Positions 50,093-59,615 of a stretch of 64,000 nucleotides of DNA are shown here, one piece after another. The stretch comes from Hallerella sp964587155 (GTDB taxonomy: Bacteria; Fibrobacterota; Fibrobacteria; Fibrobacterales; Fibrobacteraceae). The notes beneath the pieces were generated by a model. That model was not told the DNA's origin, did not search any database, and saw nothing but the letters and a program-made list of their open reading frames with translations. A program made the position numbers and the translations under genes. The stretch is taken from contig CAZPKF010000012.1 of the NCBI GenBank assembly GCA_964587155.1, forward strand, positions 14,393 through 78,392, read 5' to 3'. Numbering within the stretch: the first letter of the stretch is position 1; every line of letters begins with the position of its first letter.

Positions 50093-51795
50093 TGAAAGAA
50101 AAACTGAGCTTTAGCCTTTTTTATGTTGGTTTGCTTTCTGCGTTGGTCGCCATGCTTGTCACTTCGGGGGCGTTCCGTTCCACGATTTCGGAGCAAACTT
50201 CCCTGGATTTGAAACTCGAAGGGGATTTGGTGGCGAATGCCTACGCCTTTCTCGATTCGCCCGAAGATTTGTCCCGCTTTGCTTCGCCGACGCTTCGTGT
50301 GACCTTGATTTCTCCGACGGGAAAAGTCCTGTTCGAATCCGATGCAGAAAAGGATTCGATGGACTCGCACATACTCCGCCCAGAAGTCAAGGCTGCCATC
50401 GAAACAGGAGAGGGGTACAGTCACCGGGCATCCCACACGATCGATTCGGATGTTTATTATTATGCGAAAACGCTTTCTGATGGGAACGTTTTGCGCCTCT
50501 CCATCCGCAAAAGCAATGCGTTCGCCGTTCTCTCGGGGGTCTATCCGCGGCTTTTCGCGTTGCTTGTCGTGCTGCTCTTGCTTTCGTTCTTCTTTGCGCA
50601 TATTCTTTCAGCCCGTTTCGTGGAACCGATTCGGCGTTTGGCGGAAAACCTCGATTCGGTAAAATTTCCGGAAGGCGATTTTGTTTACAAGGAATTTGCC
50701 CCGTTCGCTAGGGAGATCAAGCGGCAAAGGGACAACGCCGATCGCGAATTGTCAAGGCTTAAATTTGAACAGAACCGCTTTCGAACGCTCATCGAGGATA
50801 TGTCCGAAGGGATGATTTTGTTGGATGCGAACGGAGAAATCGTGATGGTGAACGGCGTTGCGCGGGAAATGTTCCTGGCGAACGGGGATTTTTCTGGTCG
50901 CCGCATCGGGGACTTTTCTTCTAACGCTTCGTTGACGGCGGCTGTCGCGGAGGCTTCTGCCGGGAAAAAAAGCGATGCGGAAATCCGCTTGGCGGGCAAG
51001 GATATTCGACTGATTGCCAGCCCCGTCGAAGTGGGTGGAGAAGTTTCTGGAATCATCGTTATTCTTTTGGACATCACGGAAAAAAAGAACCTTTCGGATT
51101 TGCGGGAAATGTTCACGGCCAATGTTTCGCATGAACTGAAAACGCCGCTCACGTCGATTGCCGGTTATGCGGAAATGGTGGAAAAGGGGATTGCGAAACC
51201 GGAAGACGTTCCGGGTTTTGCGGCTAGGATTCACAAAGAATCCGAACGGTTGCTTTCCTTGACGAACGACATTATGAAGCTTTCGGAGTTGGACGAATCC
51301 AGCGGGGAACTGCCGAATGCCGAAATTGTGCATCTTCCGGAATTGCTAGATGACGTGAAAACGTCTCTAGAACCGCTTTCGCAAAAACGGAACGTTACTC
51401 TTGAAATGGCTACTGTTCCGTTTGATCTTCGTGGCGACCGCGGCAAATTGTACGAGCTTTTTTACAACTTGGTGCAAAACGCCATCCGTTACAACCGGGA
51501 TGGTGGCACGGTTAGGATCTTTTCCGAAAACAGTAGCGTCATTGTCGAAGATTCCGGCGTGGGCATCGCCGAGGAGCATTTGCCGCATATTTTCGAGCGT
51601 TTTTACCGGGTGGACAAAAGCCGTTCCCGCGAAACGGGCGGGACGGGCTTGGGGTTAGCCATTGTCAAACATATTGCCGAATTGCACAAGGCTAAAATTT
51701 CCGTCACTTCGAAAGTTGGGACAGGTTCCCAGTTCAAAGTGGAGTTCCCGTTGACTGCAGTCGTGAATTGCAAAATTCCTTGCAAGGACTTTTGA
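50092..51795 (+). CDS. PhoR-like sensor histidine kinase
   Basis: 567 residues. Two membrane segments (about 8-25 and 148-170) flank a periplasmic sensor domain, followed by a HAMP-like linker, a PAS domain (EDMSEGMILLDANGEIVMV ... VILLDITEKKN), HisKA with the phospho-His in NVSHELKTPLTSIAGYAEM, and HATPase_c with NAIRYNRDGG (N box), VEDSGVGIAEEHL (G1) and GTGLGLAIVKHI (G2). A GGAGG site overlaps the end of the regulator gene. Autophosphorylates and passes phosphate to the adjacent regulator. Signal unknown. Confidence 0.93.
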   Translation: MKEKLSFSLFYVGLLSALVAMLVTSGAFRSTISEQTSLDLKLEGDLVANAYAFLDSPEDLSRFASPTLRVTLISPTGKVLFESDAEKDSMDSHILRPEVKAAIETGEGYSHRASHTIDSDVYYYAKTLSDGNVLRLSIRKSNAFAVLSGVYPRLFALLVVLLLLSFFFAHILSARFVEPIRRLAENLDSVKFPEGDFVYKEFAPFAREIKRQRDNADRELSRLKFEQNRFRTLIEDMSEGMILLDANGEIVMVNGVAREMFLANGDFSGRRIGDFSSNASLTAAVAEASAGKKSDAEIRLAGKDIRLIASPVEVGGEVSGIIVILLDITEKKNLSDLREMFTANVSHELKTPLTSIAGYAEMVEKGIAKPEDVPGFAARIHKESERLLSLTNDIMKLSELDESSGELPNAEIVHLPELLDDVKTSLEPLSQKRNVTLEMATVPFDLRGDRGKLYELFYNLVQNAIRYNRDGGTVRIFSENSSVIVEDSGVGIAEEHLPHIFERFYRVDKSRSRETGGTGLGLAIVKHIAELHKAKISVTSKVGTGSQFKVEFPLTAVVNCKIPCKDF

Positions 51796-51855
51796 TGCGG
51801 CACTTTCTCCGATTCCCTTTTTTTGTGTAATTTTTAAGGGATTTTGGATGCAAAA

Positions 51856-52689
51856 ATGGAAACGCTTTCACCATTTGATTTTTTGGATTACCGCGAATAC
51901 TTGTCGGCCTATTTCGACAAAAGAAAAGCCGACTCGCCGTGGTATTCTTACAAAGTCTTTGGCGAAGGAGTGGGGCTTGACCAAAGCCAAGTTTTCCGCA
52001 TTTTGCAAAAACAGCTCCATGTTTCCAAAAAGGCGTTGCCCCGGTTTCTCGACTACTTGAAATTGCAGGGACGGGAAGCGGAATATTTTTCAAAGTTGGT
52101 GGAACTCGGCCGCTCCCGCCGGGAATCGGAGACCCGCCGTCTCTTTGCGGAAGTTCTGTCGCTCCGGGGCTCAGGCAGCCGTCAATTGCAAAAGGCGCAA
52201 TTCGAACTTTACAGCCAGTGGTATTGCAGCGTGATACGGACTTTGCTGGGATTTGTCCGCATCCGTGATAATTACGGGGATTTGGGGAAGATGGTTTCTC
52301 CGCCGATATCTGCCGAACAGGCAAAAAAATCCGTTTTCTTGCTTGAAAAATTGGGACTTGTCCGCCGGGATGCCGAAGGTTTTTGGAGCCTCACCGATTT
52401 AAAACTCACGACGGGCGACGCCTACCGTTCGAAACGCGTTCGCGCTTATCAATCGGAATCGATGCGGCTAGCCATGCAAAGCTTGGAGTTGCACGAAAAG
52501 GAACTCAGGGATATCAACGTCATCAATATGGCGCTTGATGCCGAAGCTTTTCGCGATTGTCTTGCTATATTGAATACGGCTCGGGAAGAAATCCGGGCGC
52601 GCATTGAAAAGGTTGAGAATCCGGACCGCGTCATGCGGCTCGTTTCTGCGTTTTTCCCAGTTGCGCTGACAAAGGCGGAATCACGATGA
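51856..52689 (+). CDS. TIGR02147 family protein (Fibrobacter paralogous family)
   Basis: 277 residues starting METLSPFDFLDYREYLSAYF; FxDYRxYLxxYFxxRK is the signature start of TIGR02147, a large paralogous family first defined in Fibrobacter succinogenes. Next comes a helix-turn-helix-like SYKVFGEGVGLDQSQVFRIL and LPRFLDYLKLQGREAEYF, then a DUF4423-like region. The HTH-like N-terminus points to a regulator or adaptor. These genes commonly sit beside a lipoprotein gene, as here (4-bp ATGA overlap with the next gene). ATG 51856 preferred over an upstream TTG. Confidence 0.85.
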   Translation: METLSPFDFLDYREYLSAYFDKRKADSPWYSYKVFGEGVGLDQSQVFRILQKQLHVSKKALPRFLDYLKLQGREAEYFSKLVELGRSRRESETRRLFAEVLSLRGSGSRQLQKAQFELYSQWYCSVIRTLLGFVRIRDNYGDLGKMVSPPISAEQAKKSVFLLEKLGLVRRDAEGFWSLTDLKLTTGDAYRSKRVRAYQSESMRLAMQSLELHEKELRDINVINMALDAEAFRDCLAILNTAREEIRARIEKVENPDRVMRLVSAFFPVALTKAESR

Positions 52690-53831
52690 AGTTTTCGACG
52701 TGGACAGAACTTGTTTGGGGAACGTTTTTGACGTTCGGCCTTTTGGCCTGTTCGGAAAATTCCACCGCCGGGCGTGGCATTTGGGATGAAACGGAAAATG
52801 GATTGGCCGTGGTCATTCGGGGAGAATCGGGTGCACCTGTGTCACGGGCCGAGGTCCGCCTGGTCCGTGGAACGGCAGATGTCTACGAACGTGCGCTGAC
52901 GGATTCAACGGGGACCGCTTATTTGAACCGTCCGGAATTTTCGGGACATTTGGAAGTTTCTTCCGAAAACGGTGTCGCGCGGACGGCTTTCTTGGCAGGG
53001 GATTCCCTTCTTTTGGATACGCTCCATGCGCCCGCTACGTTGACAGGCGTTCTCCCTTCTGAGGAAAACGCGCCCGAGGAATTTTATCTGCATGGAACTT
53101 CTTACCGCGCGAAAGTCTACGAAGGCGGCAGATTCCGTTTTGACGGAATTCCTTCTGGGGAGTATGCCATTTTGGCTCCGGCGGAAACTTCCTTTGTTTA
53201 TTGGAAAAATTCGCGTCTGATTTCTGGGGAAAACGTGACCGTGGATTTGGAAATTCCTGCCGAAGACAGTGTTCTCCTCGAAGACTTTGAAAGTGGCCGG
53301 GGAACAAACCTTTTCCATGCATTGACTGGTGGCGGTTGGTGGTTCACCTATTGGAATTCCTTCGAAGTCCTGTTCGAACTTCCGCAAAAAGGACACGTGG
53401 AAAACGCTTGGAATGGATCGCGTAGTCTGCACGAAGAGTTTTTTGCCGATTCAATTGGGGAAAATCCCTATGCGTTGGTGGGATTCAACATTGGGTTGCC
53501 CCCCGCCATCGATGGCATTCACGCTTACGACATGGCGAACGCCGACAGCATTTCTTTTTACGTCAAAGGTGTTGGGCATGTCTTTTTGCAATTGGCTGGT
53601 TACGATGCCGATGGCAAAGCCCTGAGCTGTGAATTTGAATTTGACATTCCGTCAAAAAACGAATGGAATCGCATTTCCGTTGTGCCAAAGGGAGATGTTT
53701 GGAATATCATCGCCGGGAAAATGGAAACGATCAACTTCTTGGTGAAAGAATCGGCGGATTTGTGGTTAGATCAAATCGTAGTCCATGGCGTTTCGGCGTC
53801 ACAGCTTTTCCGTCGGGAACTCAGCCGTTGA
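52686..53831 (+). CDS. lipoprotein with Ig/CNA-B-like and CBM-like domains
   Basis: 381 residues. A lipoprotein signal ends in FGLLACSEN (LLAC lipobox). Residues ~35-200 show two repeats of beta-rich carboxypeptidase-regulatory-like sequence (GESGAPVSRAEVRLV, RFRFDGIPSGEYAILA). The C-terminal ~180 residues (LLEDFESGRGTN, FYVKGVGHVFLQLAGYDADG, WLDQIVVHG) resemble family-11-like carbohydrate-binding beta-sandwiches. Probably anchored at the outer membrane and coupled to the TIGR02147 protein. Specific ligand unknown. Confidence 0.75.
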   Translation: MKFSTWTELVWGTFLTFGLLACSENSTAGRGIWDETENGLAVVIRGESGAPVSRAEVRLVRGTADVYERALTDSTGTAYLNRPEFSGHLEVSSENGVARTAFLAGDSLLLDTLHAPATLTGVLPSEENAPEEFYLHGTSYRAKVYEGGRFRFDGIPSGEYAILAPAETSFVYWKNSRLISGENVTVDLEIPAEDSVLLEDFESGRGTNLFHALTGGGWWFTYWNSFEVLFELPQKGHVENAWNGSRSLHEEFFADSIGENPYALVGFNIGLPPAIDGIHAYDMANADSISFYVKGVGHVFLQLAGYDADGKALSCEFEFDIPSKNEWNRISVVPKGDVWNIIAGKMETINFLVKESADLWLDQIVVHGVSASQLFRRELSR

Positions 53832-53886
53832 TTGTCGCTGATTAAAATCGGGAATCGTTTCTGGAAAATTCAATTTTTTGACAGTA

Positions 53887-53918
53887 CAAAAAAGCCGCAC
53901 GGGTGTGCGGCTCTTTTC
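53887..53918. terminator. bidirectional terminator between lipoprotein gene and glgB
   Basis: AAAAAAGCCGCAC-GGGT-GTGCGGCTCTTTT; stem flanked by A and T runs, between two convergent genes. Confidence 0.92.
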
Positions 53919-53940
53919 TAGTCTTGTAAAACGGCAAACG

Positions 53941-56259
53941 TCATTCACCGATGTATTTGAAATACACTGCACCGAGCGGCGGCAGCAGGATGTTCGCACT
54001 CCATTGGCGATTTTGCCACGACGTGTCTTCGGAGTGGATTTCTCCGGCGTTCCCGATGTTTCCGCCGCCCCACATTTCGGAATCCGAATTGAAAATTTCT
54101 TTCCAACGACCGCGGGCCGGAAGGCCGATGCGGTAAGGGGTCCGTGGAACCGGCGTGAAGTTGAATGCGCACAGAATTTTTTCTCCGTGGGCATCGTTGC
54201 GAACAAATGAAACAATGGAATTGTCCGCATCATCACAAGAAATCCATTCGAAACCTTCGGGAGCGTGATCCACTTCCCAAAGGGAACTTTCGTTTTTGTA
54301 AATGTGAGAAAGGGCTTTGAACATTTCGTGCAATTTGCCGTGGGATTCCCAAGAAAGCAAATGCCAGTCCAGGGATTGCTTTTCGTTCCATTCGCGGAAT
54401 TGTCCAAAATCGTTACCCATGAAGTTGAGCTTTTTCCCCGGATGCGCAAATTGATAGGCGTACGCGAGCCGGAGATTTGCAAACTTTTGCCAATTGTCTC
54501 CGGGCATTTTTCCAAGCATGGAGCCTTTTCCGTGTACGACTTCATCGTGGCTGAGCACCAAGATGAAATTCTCGGAATACGCGTAGACCATGCTGAATGT
54601 GATCAAGTTGTGGTGGTATTTGCGGTGCACCGGTTCGTGATGCATGTAAGAAAGGAAATCGTTCATCCAGCCCATGTTCCATTTGTAATGGAATCCCAGT
54701 CCGCCGCGTTCGGGGGGACGCGTGATGCACGGGAAGCTTGTGGATTCTTCGGCAATGAGGATGGAATGGGGGGCAAGACGACCCATGATGCTGTTCAGGT
54801 GCTTCAAAAATTCAATGGTGTCGTAATTGATGTTGCCGCCGTCTTTGTTTGGAACCCATTCGCCGTCGCGCTTTCCGTAATCCAGGTAGAGCATGCTGGC
54901 CACGGCGTCGACTCGCAGTCCGTCGCAATGGAATTCCCTCAGCCAATACATGGCGTTTGCGATGAGGAAGTTGGAAACTTCTTTTCGTCCCAAATTGAAA
55001 ATGTAGGTTCCCCAGTCGGGATGTTCCCCCTGGCGCGGATCGGCGTGTTCGTAACAGGCGGTGCCGTCAAATCGTCCTAGCGCATAAGCGTCTTTGGGGA
55101 AATGGGCGGGAACCCAATCTAAGATGACTCCGATTTCGTTCTGGTGGCAAAGATCGACAAAATGCCTGAATTCGTCTGGAGAACCGAAACGGCTTGTGGG
55201 AGAATAGTAGCCCGTGACTTGATAGCCCCAGGATTCGTCTAAAGGGTGCTCCATGATGGGGAGAAATTCCACGTGGGTGTATCCCATCTCTTTCAGGTAG
55301 GGAATCAGCTTTTCCGAAAGTTCGTTCCACGAAAGGAACCGGTCCGGATTTGCTGGATCGCGTTCCCAAGAACCTGCGTGGACTTCGTAAATGTTCATCG
55401 GCGCACCGAAAACGCGGGTGGCGTAGTGCGTGTCCATGTAAAGCTTGTCGTTCCATTCGTAACCGTCGAGGTGCGTGGTGACGCTCGCTGTCGCCGGGCG
55501 CATTTCGCTGAGTTTTGCAAACGGGTCGGATTTGGTAATCAAATGGCCGTCTTGGGCGTGGATTTCAAAACGGTAAAGTTCGTTCTCGCCTAAATCCGGA
55601 ATGAAAATTTCCCAAATGCCAGAAGATCCCACCATGCGCATCGGATGACGGCGGCCGTCCCAGCTGTTGAAGTTTCCCACGACAGAAACGCTTTTCGCAT
55701 TGGGAGCCCAAACCGCAAATTGGACTCCGTTGAATCCCTGATGGCGGACGATGTTCGCCCCGAGCTTTTTGTAAAGTTCGTAATGGGTTCCGTTTTTTAT
55801 CAAGTGGCAATCGAAGTCAGTGAGGACGGGCAAAAAGGCGTAAGGATCCAAAACGGAATATTTGACGCCGTTTTCTAGCGTGATATGAAGTTTGTAAAAG
55901 AACGGCTGGAATTCCATGTCGAGAACGGCTTCGAAAAATCCCGAGTCGCCGATTTTCACAAAGTCGAAAAGGAATTTGGGCGCATCTTGATTCGCTTTGG
56001 ATTTTTTCTTTGACGCGGACTTTTTGCTTGCTTTTGCATCCGTTTTTTTGACCTCTGCCTGGCCGCATGAAATTTCCGGTTCCACGGATTCTCCGCTGAT
56101 AAAGGATGCGCCTGGTAAATAAACGCGGATGGCGGTTTTGAAACCGCGGTCCGTTTCAATGGCATGGAGACCCAATATGGAGAAAGGATCGTTGCAATAA
56201 AAATCCCGGATGGAACGCATTTGGTCATCGGTCAAAGTAGTCACGTCTTGAAAATCCAT
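53941..56259 (-). CDS. glgB: 1,4-alpha-glucan branching enzyme
   Basis: GH13 enzyme that adds alpha-1,6 branches to glycogen; glycogen storage is typical of Fibrobacter. 772 residues: N-terminal CBM48 region, then the catalytic barrel with DWVPAHFPKDAYAL, CDGLRVDAVASMLYLDYG (nucleophile Asp), ILIAEESTSFP (acid Glu) and LVLSHDEVVHGKGS, and a C-terminal beta domain. Odd feature: a ~25-residue lysine/alanine-rich insertion (KKTDAKASKKSASKKKSK) near residue 75 inside the N-terminal domain, not normal for GlgB. No other glg gene is adjacent. Confidence 0.95.
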   Translation of the reverse strand: MDFQDVTTLTDDQMRSIRDFYCNDPFSILGLHAIETDRGFKTAIRVYLPGASFISGESVEPEISCGQAEVKKTDAKASKKSASKKKSKANQDAPKFLFDFVKIGDSGFFEAVLDMEFQPFFYKLHITLENGVKYSVLDPYAFLPVLTDFDCHLIKNGTHYELYKKLGANIVRHQGFNGVQFAVWAPNAKSVSVVGNFNSWDGRRHPMRMVGSSGIWEIFIPDLGENELYRFEIHAQDGHLITKSDPFAKLSEMRPATASVTTHLDGYEWNDKLYMDTHYATRVFGAPMNIYEVHAGSWERDPANPDRFLSWNELSEKLIPYLKEMGYTHVEFLPIMEHPLDESWGYQVTGYYSPTSRFGSPDEFRHFVDLCHQNEIGVILDWVPAHFPKDAYALGRFDGTACYEHADPRQGEHPDWGTYIFNLGRKEVSNFLIANAMYWLREFHCDGLRVDAVASMLYLDYGKRDGEWVPNKDGGNINYDTIEFLKHLNSIMGRLAPHSILIAEESTSFPCITRPPERGGLGFHYKWNMGWMNDFLSYMHHEPVHRKYHHNLITFSMVYAYSENFILVLSHDEVVHGKGSMLGKMPGDNWQKFANLRLAYAYQFAHPGKKLNFMGNDFGQFREWNEKQSLDWHLLSWESHGKLHEMFKALSHIYKNESSLWEVDHAPEGFEWISCDDADNSIVSFVRNDAHGEKILCAFNFTPVPRTPYRIGLPARGRWKEIFNSDSEMWGGGNIGNAGEIHSEDTSWQNRQWSANILLPPLGAVYFKYIGE

Positions 56260-56308
56260 ATAAAAATCCGTCGTTTGGGTTTACTTCGTAAAAATACCTT
56301 AAAATCGG

Positions 56309-57055
56309 ATGAACGAAGATTTTTTTTTGACGAAATGGCCTTTGCCGCTCGGATTTTTTGCCGAGTATTTTGTCTACATTTGGAATGTGACGAAATTTTT
56401 GCGTATCTGCCGCTCTTTCGGTTCGCCGCGATTCGGCGTTGTTTTGCTTTCCGTCCTCTTTGCGCTTGTTTTTTGGGGAACGCTCTTTTGCGCCCGCGGA
56501 GGTTTTGAATTGGGAGTGGAGCGTTTCTTTGGCAGTTGGATTCTTTTTGCAGGGGGATTCTTGCCGTTTCCCGCAATGAAGACTGTCGCACTTCTTTTAT
56601 TCTTCAACGTCCTATGTGCCTGTCTATTCCGCATTCCGCACACGAGGAAACATTGGGGCGTTTTATTTATGCACGTGGCCGTTCTGGTGCTCATTGCGGG
56701 GAGCTTCGCTGCCGAAAAACAACGGGAGTCCTTTGCCGCTTTCGGTCTTGTGGGAACTTCGGTCGTTTTGGATTCTGCGCAAAACGTTTCATTCCGCATT
56801 GTTTCCGCGGATTCGTCCGGATGCATCCTTCTTTCGCCGTCGACGGAGGACTCTTTGCTGGTGTCGTTGAATTCTCCGCAAAAAATCGGCGGTTACTCGC
56901 TGTATTTCGGCGAGAAATTTTCAATTCCTCCAGACAGGGAGATTGTTCGGCTTGGGGTCAAACGAGATCCGTTTTCCTTTGTACCGTATCTGTTTTCCGC
57001 CTTGTTGCTTTTGGGAATTTTAGGACATTTGGCGGCGAAGAGGAAAAAAAGATGA
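56309..57055 (+). CDS. ResB-like cytochrome c biogenesis protein
   Basis: Up to 248 residues; a GTG at 56387 is an alternative start just before the first membrane segment (no strong ribosome site at either). Membrane segments near 42-60, 90-115 and 124-142, a periplasmic domain, and a last one near 222-242 ending in AAKRKKR. SPRFGVVLLSVLFALVFWGT and HWGVLFMHVAVLVLIAGS match the N-terminal part of ResB, which with CcsA delivers heme to apocytochrome c. Overlaps ccsA by 4 bp (ATGA). Confidence 0.8.
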   Translation: MNEDFFLTKWPLPLGFFAEYFVYIWNVTKFLRICRSFGSPRFGVVLLSVLFALVFWGTLFCARGGFELGVERFFGSWILFAGGFLPFPAMKTVALLLFFNVLCACLFRIPHTRKHWGVLFMHVAVLVLIAGSFAAEKQRESFAAFGLVGTSVVLDSAQNVSFRIVSADSSGCILLSPSTEDSLLVSLNSPQKIGGYSLYFGEKFSIPPDREIVRLGVKRDPFSFVPYLFSALLLLGILGHLAAKRKKR

Positions 57056-58440
57056 AGTGGACGTGTTTTCTCCTTTTGGCGTTTGCCCTGCCGCTTTTCG
57101 CCCATCCGGAAGAACCGTTTGCGCTTGCTTTTAGCGGGCGGACGATGCCGGAACATTCTTTGGGCATTATCGTGGCTGATCTTTTTTGCGGCAAGAAAAC
57201 GTGTGCGGGAATTTCTGCCCGGAATTTGCCGGAATTGATTCGGACGGGAGCGGCGGATTCGTTGGACTTGTTCCGGGTGAACCGCCATTCCGCAGTGGAT
57301 ATTTTACATTTGGACGTGGCGCGCCGGAGCTTTTGCCGCGGGGATTTTTTGCAGAGCCGGTCTTTGCTTCGCCAGTATGCCGAACGGGATGATGCTCACC
57401 CGTTGACGCAGGAATTGAAACGGTTGGATGCGGCGTTGGATTTGTACGATTCCTTGCAAAGTGACAGTTTCTGGAAGAGAATTTCAAAGGGCCGCTCTGA
57501 ACTTTCAACGGAAATGGTGCGCAGAGTCGATGCGGAGCGCCTTTATTTAGCTGTTGATTTGCCGTTTATTGCCTGGATACTAGTCTGTATTTCTTTTGCC
57601 TTTTCCGCCCTTTCCGTTTTTGTCCAATCGATGCCGAAGAGAATTTTTTGGGTTGGCGTTTTGACGCAGGCGATGGCGGCTTTTTCCATGTCCGTTGTCT
57701 TGGTTTGGCGGGGGATGGTTTCTGCCCGGGTGCCGCTTGTGAATTTGTATGAAATCTTCCTTGTCATTTCGTTAGGATTTTCCCTGTTGACCTTATTTGG
57801 GGCGGTAAAGAAAAAATCCCGGGGAGCCCTTGCCGGGGGGGCATTTTCGGTCTTTGCTTGCTTTTTTTTGATGCGTTTCGCGCTTTCTTCTGGGGATCCT
57901 TTTGGCAACGTTTCGCCAGTACTTGACTCGCCTTTTTGGCTTTCGCTGCACGTGTTCACTATCGCTTCTGGTTTTTGTCTGCTCCTTGCCTCCTGCTTTT
58001 CGGCGCACGCGGCGCTTTGGATGCGTTTTCGCGGATTGGTTCCCCAAAAACAGCTCGTTTCGCTTTTGGACCACACCCTTCATGCTGGTTTCGCACTTTC
58101 TGTGGCGGGGACGCTTCTCGGCGGATTTTGGGCGGATGTGGCGTGGGGGCGTTTTTGGGGCTGGGATCCCAAAGAGAACGGCGCTCTGCTCGTACTTTTA
58201 TGGGTTTTGATTGTGATGCATTTGAAGGTGGGAAAGTTGGCCACCCCAAAGACGATAGAAATCCTTGTCGCTTTATTGTCCATAGTCATTGCATTCTGCC
58301 TTTTCGGCGTGAATTTGCTCGGCGTGGGGCTTCACAGTTACGGCTATTCGCCGGGCGTGTTTGCCGTTTTTTGGGGCTTTGTCATCGTCGATCTTTTAAC
58401 GATAAGCGCCTTGAGTTTGGGAAAAATGCCGGGGCGGTAA
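57052..58440 (+). CDS. ccsA: cytochrome c biogenesis protein CcsA
   Basis: 462 residues from the ATG overlapping the resB stop. A signal/anchor (FLLLAFALPLFAHPEEPFAL) and a periplasmic domain with SGRTMPEHSLGIIVAD (ResB-like tail seen in Bacteroidetes CcsBA fusions) lead into about eight membrane segments with the tryptophan-rich heme-handling motif GRFWGWDPKENGALLVLL, and flanking histidines (SLHVFTIASG, LHSYGYSPG). With ResB it forms system II cytochrome c maturation at the inner membrane. Its N-terminal domain suggests that the single CcsBA chain of relatives is split differently here. Confidence 0.9.
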   Translation: MKWTCFLLLAFALPLFAHPEEPFALAFSGRTMPEHSLGIIVADLFCGKKTCAGISARNLPELIRTGAADSLDLFRVNRHSAVDILHLDVARRSFCRGDFLQSRSLLRQYAERDDAHPLTQELKRLDAALDLYDSLQSDSFWKRISKGRSELSTEMVRRVDAERLYLAVDLPFIAWILVCISFAFSALSVFVQSMPKRIFWVGVLTQAMAAFSMSVVLVWRGMVSARVPLVNLYEIFLVISLGFSLLTLFGAVKKKSRGALAGGAFSVFACFFLMRFALSSGDPFGNVSPVLDSPFWLSLHVFTIASGFCLLLASCFSAHAALWMRFRGLVPQKQLVSLLDHTLHAGFALSVAGTLLGGFWADVAWGRFWGWDPKENGALLVLLWVLIVMHLKVGKLATPKTIEILVALLSIVIAFCLFGVNLLGVGLHSYGYSPGVFAVFWGFVIVDLLTISALSLGKMPGR

Positions 58441-58512
58441 AATTTGTGTTGGGGCGACCCCCGTCGGTTATACTTTTTCTACATTGAAAGAGCATTTCTT
58501 TTTGGAGGCTAC

Positions 58513-59202
58513 ATGCTCGATTTGCCTGTCATCCAGATGGTCCGTGATTCCGATGTCGCGACAATGATAATTCTTTGCATCTTGGCGTTTATGTCGCTCT
58601 TCTGTTGGGGCATCATCATTGTCAAGGCGGTCTTTTTCCACAAGAATCAAAAAGCCAATGCCCGATTTTTCCATACTTTTGAAAAAGTGGAACGCTTTGT
58701 CGACCTCAAAGATTTGTGCGAAACCAGCGATTCGAGCGCATTAAAAAGCTTGACCGAAGAAGTTCTCCTCGAAGCGTCCAAATTCAGCAATTTCGTCAGT
58801 TATGATTCTATCCAGCATCGGGCTTCGCTGCTAGAAGACACGATTCAGCGTTCCATCGAAGGCATCCGTTTGAGTGAAAACCGGCATGTGAATTTTTTGG
58901 GAATGTGCGCGAACCTCGCCCCGTTTTTTGGACTTTTGGGTACCGTTTGGGGCATTATGGTCGCATTCTTTGAAATTGGAAAACACGGTTCCGCCGATTT
59001 GACGATTGTCGCTCCGGGTATCGCCATGGCTTTGATTACGACTGTGGCGGGCCTAGTTGTCGCCATTCCCGCTTCTGGCGCTTACAACGTCTTTGTTTCG
59101 CGGACGGGTGAAAATGAAATCGCCTACTACAACTTTGGCAGCCGTTTGTTGAGCCTTTTCAAACGCGGCGACTTGCTTGCCCTCGAAGAAGTGGCAGGCT
59201 AA
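58513..59202 (+). CDS. tolQ: MotA/TolQ/ExbB proton channel protein (TolQ)
   Basis: 229 residues from the ATG at 58513 with GGAGG six bases upstream. Membrane segment near 20-40, then the conserved pair in the C-terminal half: NLAPFFGLLGTVWGIMVAF and TIVAPGIAMALITTVAGLVV (the channel helices with the family's Thr/Pro). Forms the proton channel that powers TolA-TolR. First gene of tolQ-tolR-tolA-tolB-pal-cpoB. Confidence 0.93.
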   Translation: MLDLPVIQMVRDSDVATMIILCILAFMSLFCWGIIIVKAVFFHKNQKANARFFHTFEKVERFVDLKDLCETSDSSALKSLTEEVLLEASKFSNFVSYDSIQHRASLLEDTIQRSIEGIRLSENRHVNFLGMCANLAPFFGLLGTVWGIMVAFFEIGKHGSADLTIVAPGIAMALITTVAGLVVAIPASGAYNVFVSRTGENEIAYYNFGSRLLSLFKRGDLLALEEVAG

Positions 59203-59211
59203 GGAGAGTTT

Positions 59212-59613
59212 GTGAAACGTAGCCGTGGAAAAACGATCAACCAGGAAATGAACCTGACGAACATGATCGATGTCGTCTTTTCGATTCTCATAGTGTTCAT
59301 GATTTCCGCTCCGTTGTTAAGCCAGGGAATCAAAGTGGATTTGCCCAAGGCGGAAGCTCCGACGATGGAGCAGGAAAAGCTTCTGAAAGTTTCCGTCAAC
59401 AAAAGCGGAGACGTTTACGTTGCCGACATGAAAGTCAACCTCAAGGATTTTCAGAACATTTTCAAGTCGCTTTGGGACGGCAACATGGCGGTTGTCATCA
59501 ATGCGGACGAATCGGTCGATTATGGCAAGGTGATGAAAGTGGTTTCTTTGGTACAGCAAGCGGGCGTGAAAAAACTCGGCTTCCTCACTTTACCCGGAGA
59601 TGATGAAAAGTAA
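59212..59613 (+). CDS. tolR: ExbD/TolR family protein
   Basis: 133 residues, GTG start with GGAGA upstream. The N-terminal NLTNMIDVVFSILIVFMISA holds one membrane helix with the channel aspartate (MIDV), and the periplasmic part ends VKKLGFLTLPGD. Works with TolQ in the proton-motive-force coupled Tol complex. 9 bp after tolQ. Confidence 0.93.
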   Translation: MKRSRGKTINQEMNLTNMIDVVFSILIVFMISAPLLSQGIKVDLPKAEAPTMEQEKLLKVSVNKSGDVYVADMKVNLKDFQNIFKSLWDGNMAVVINADESVDYGKVMKVVSLVQQAGVKKLGFLTLPGDDEK

Positions 59614-59615
59614 GC

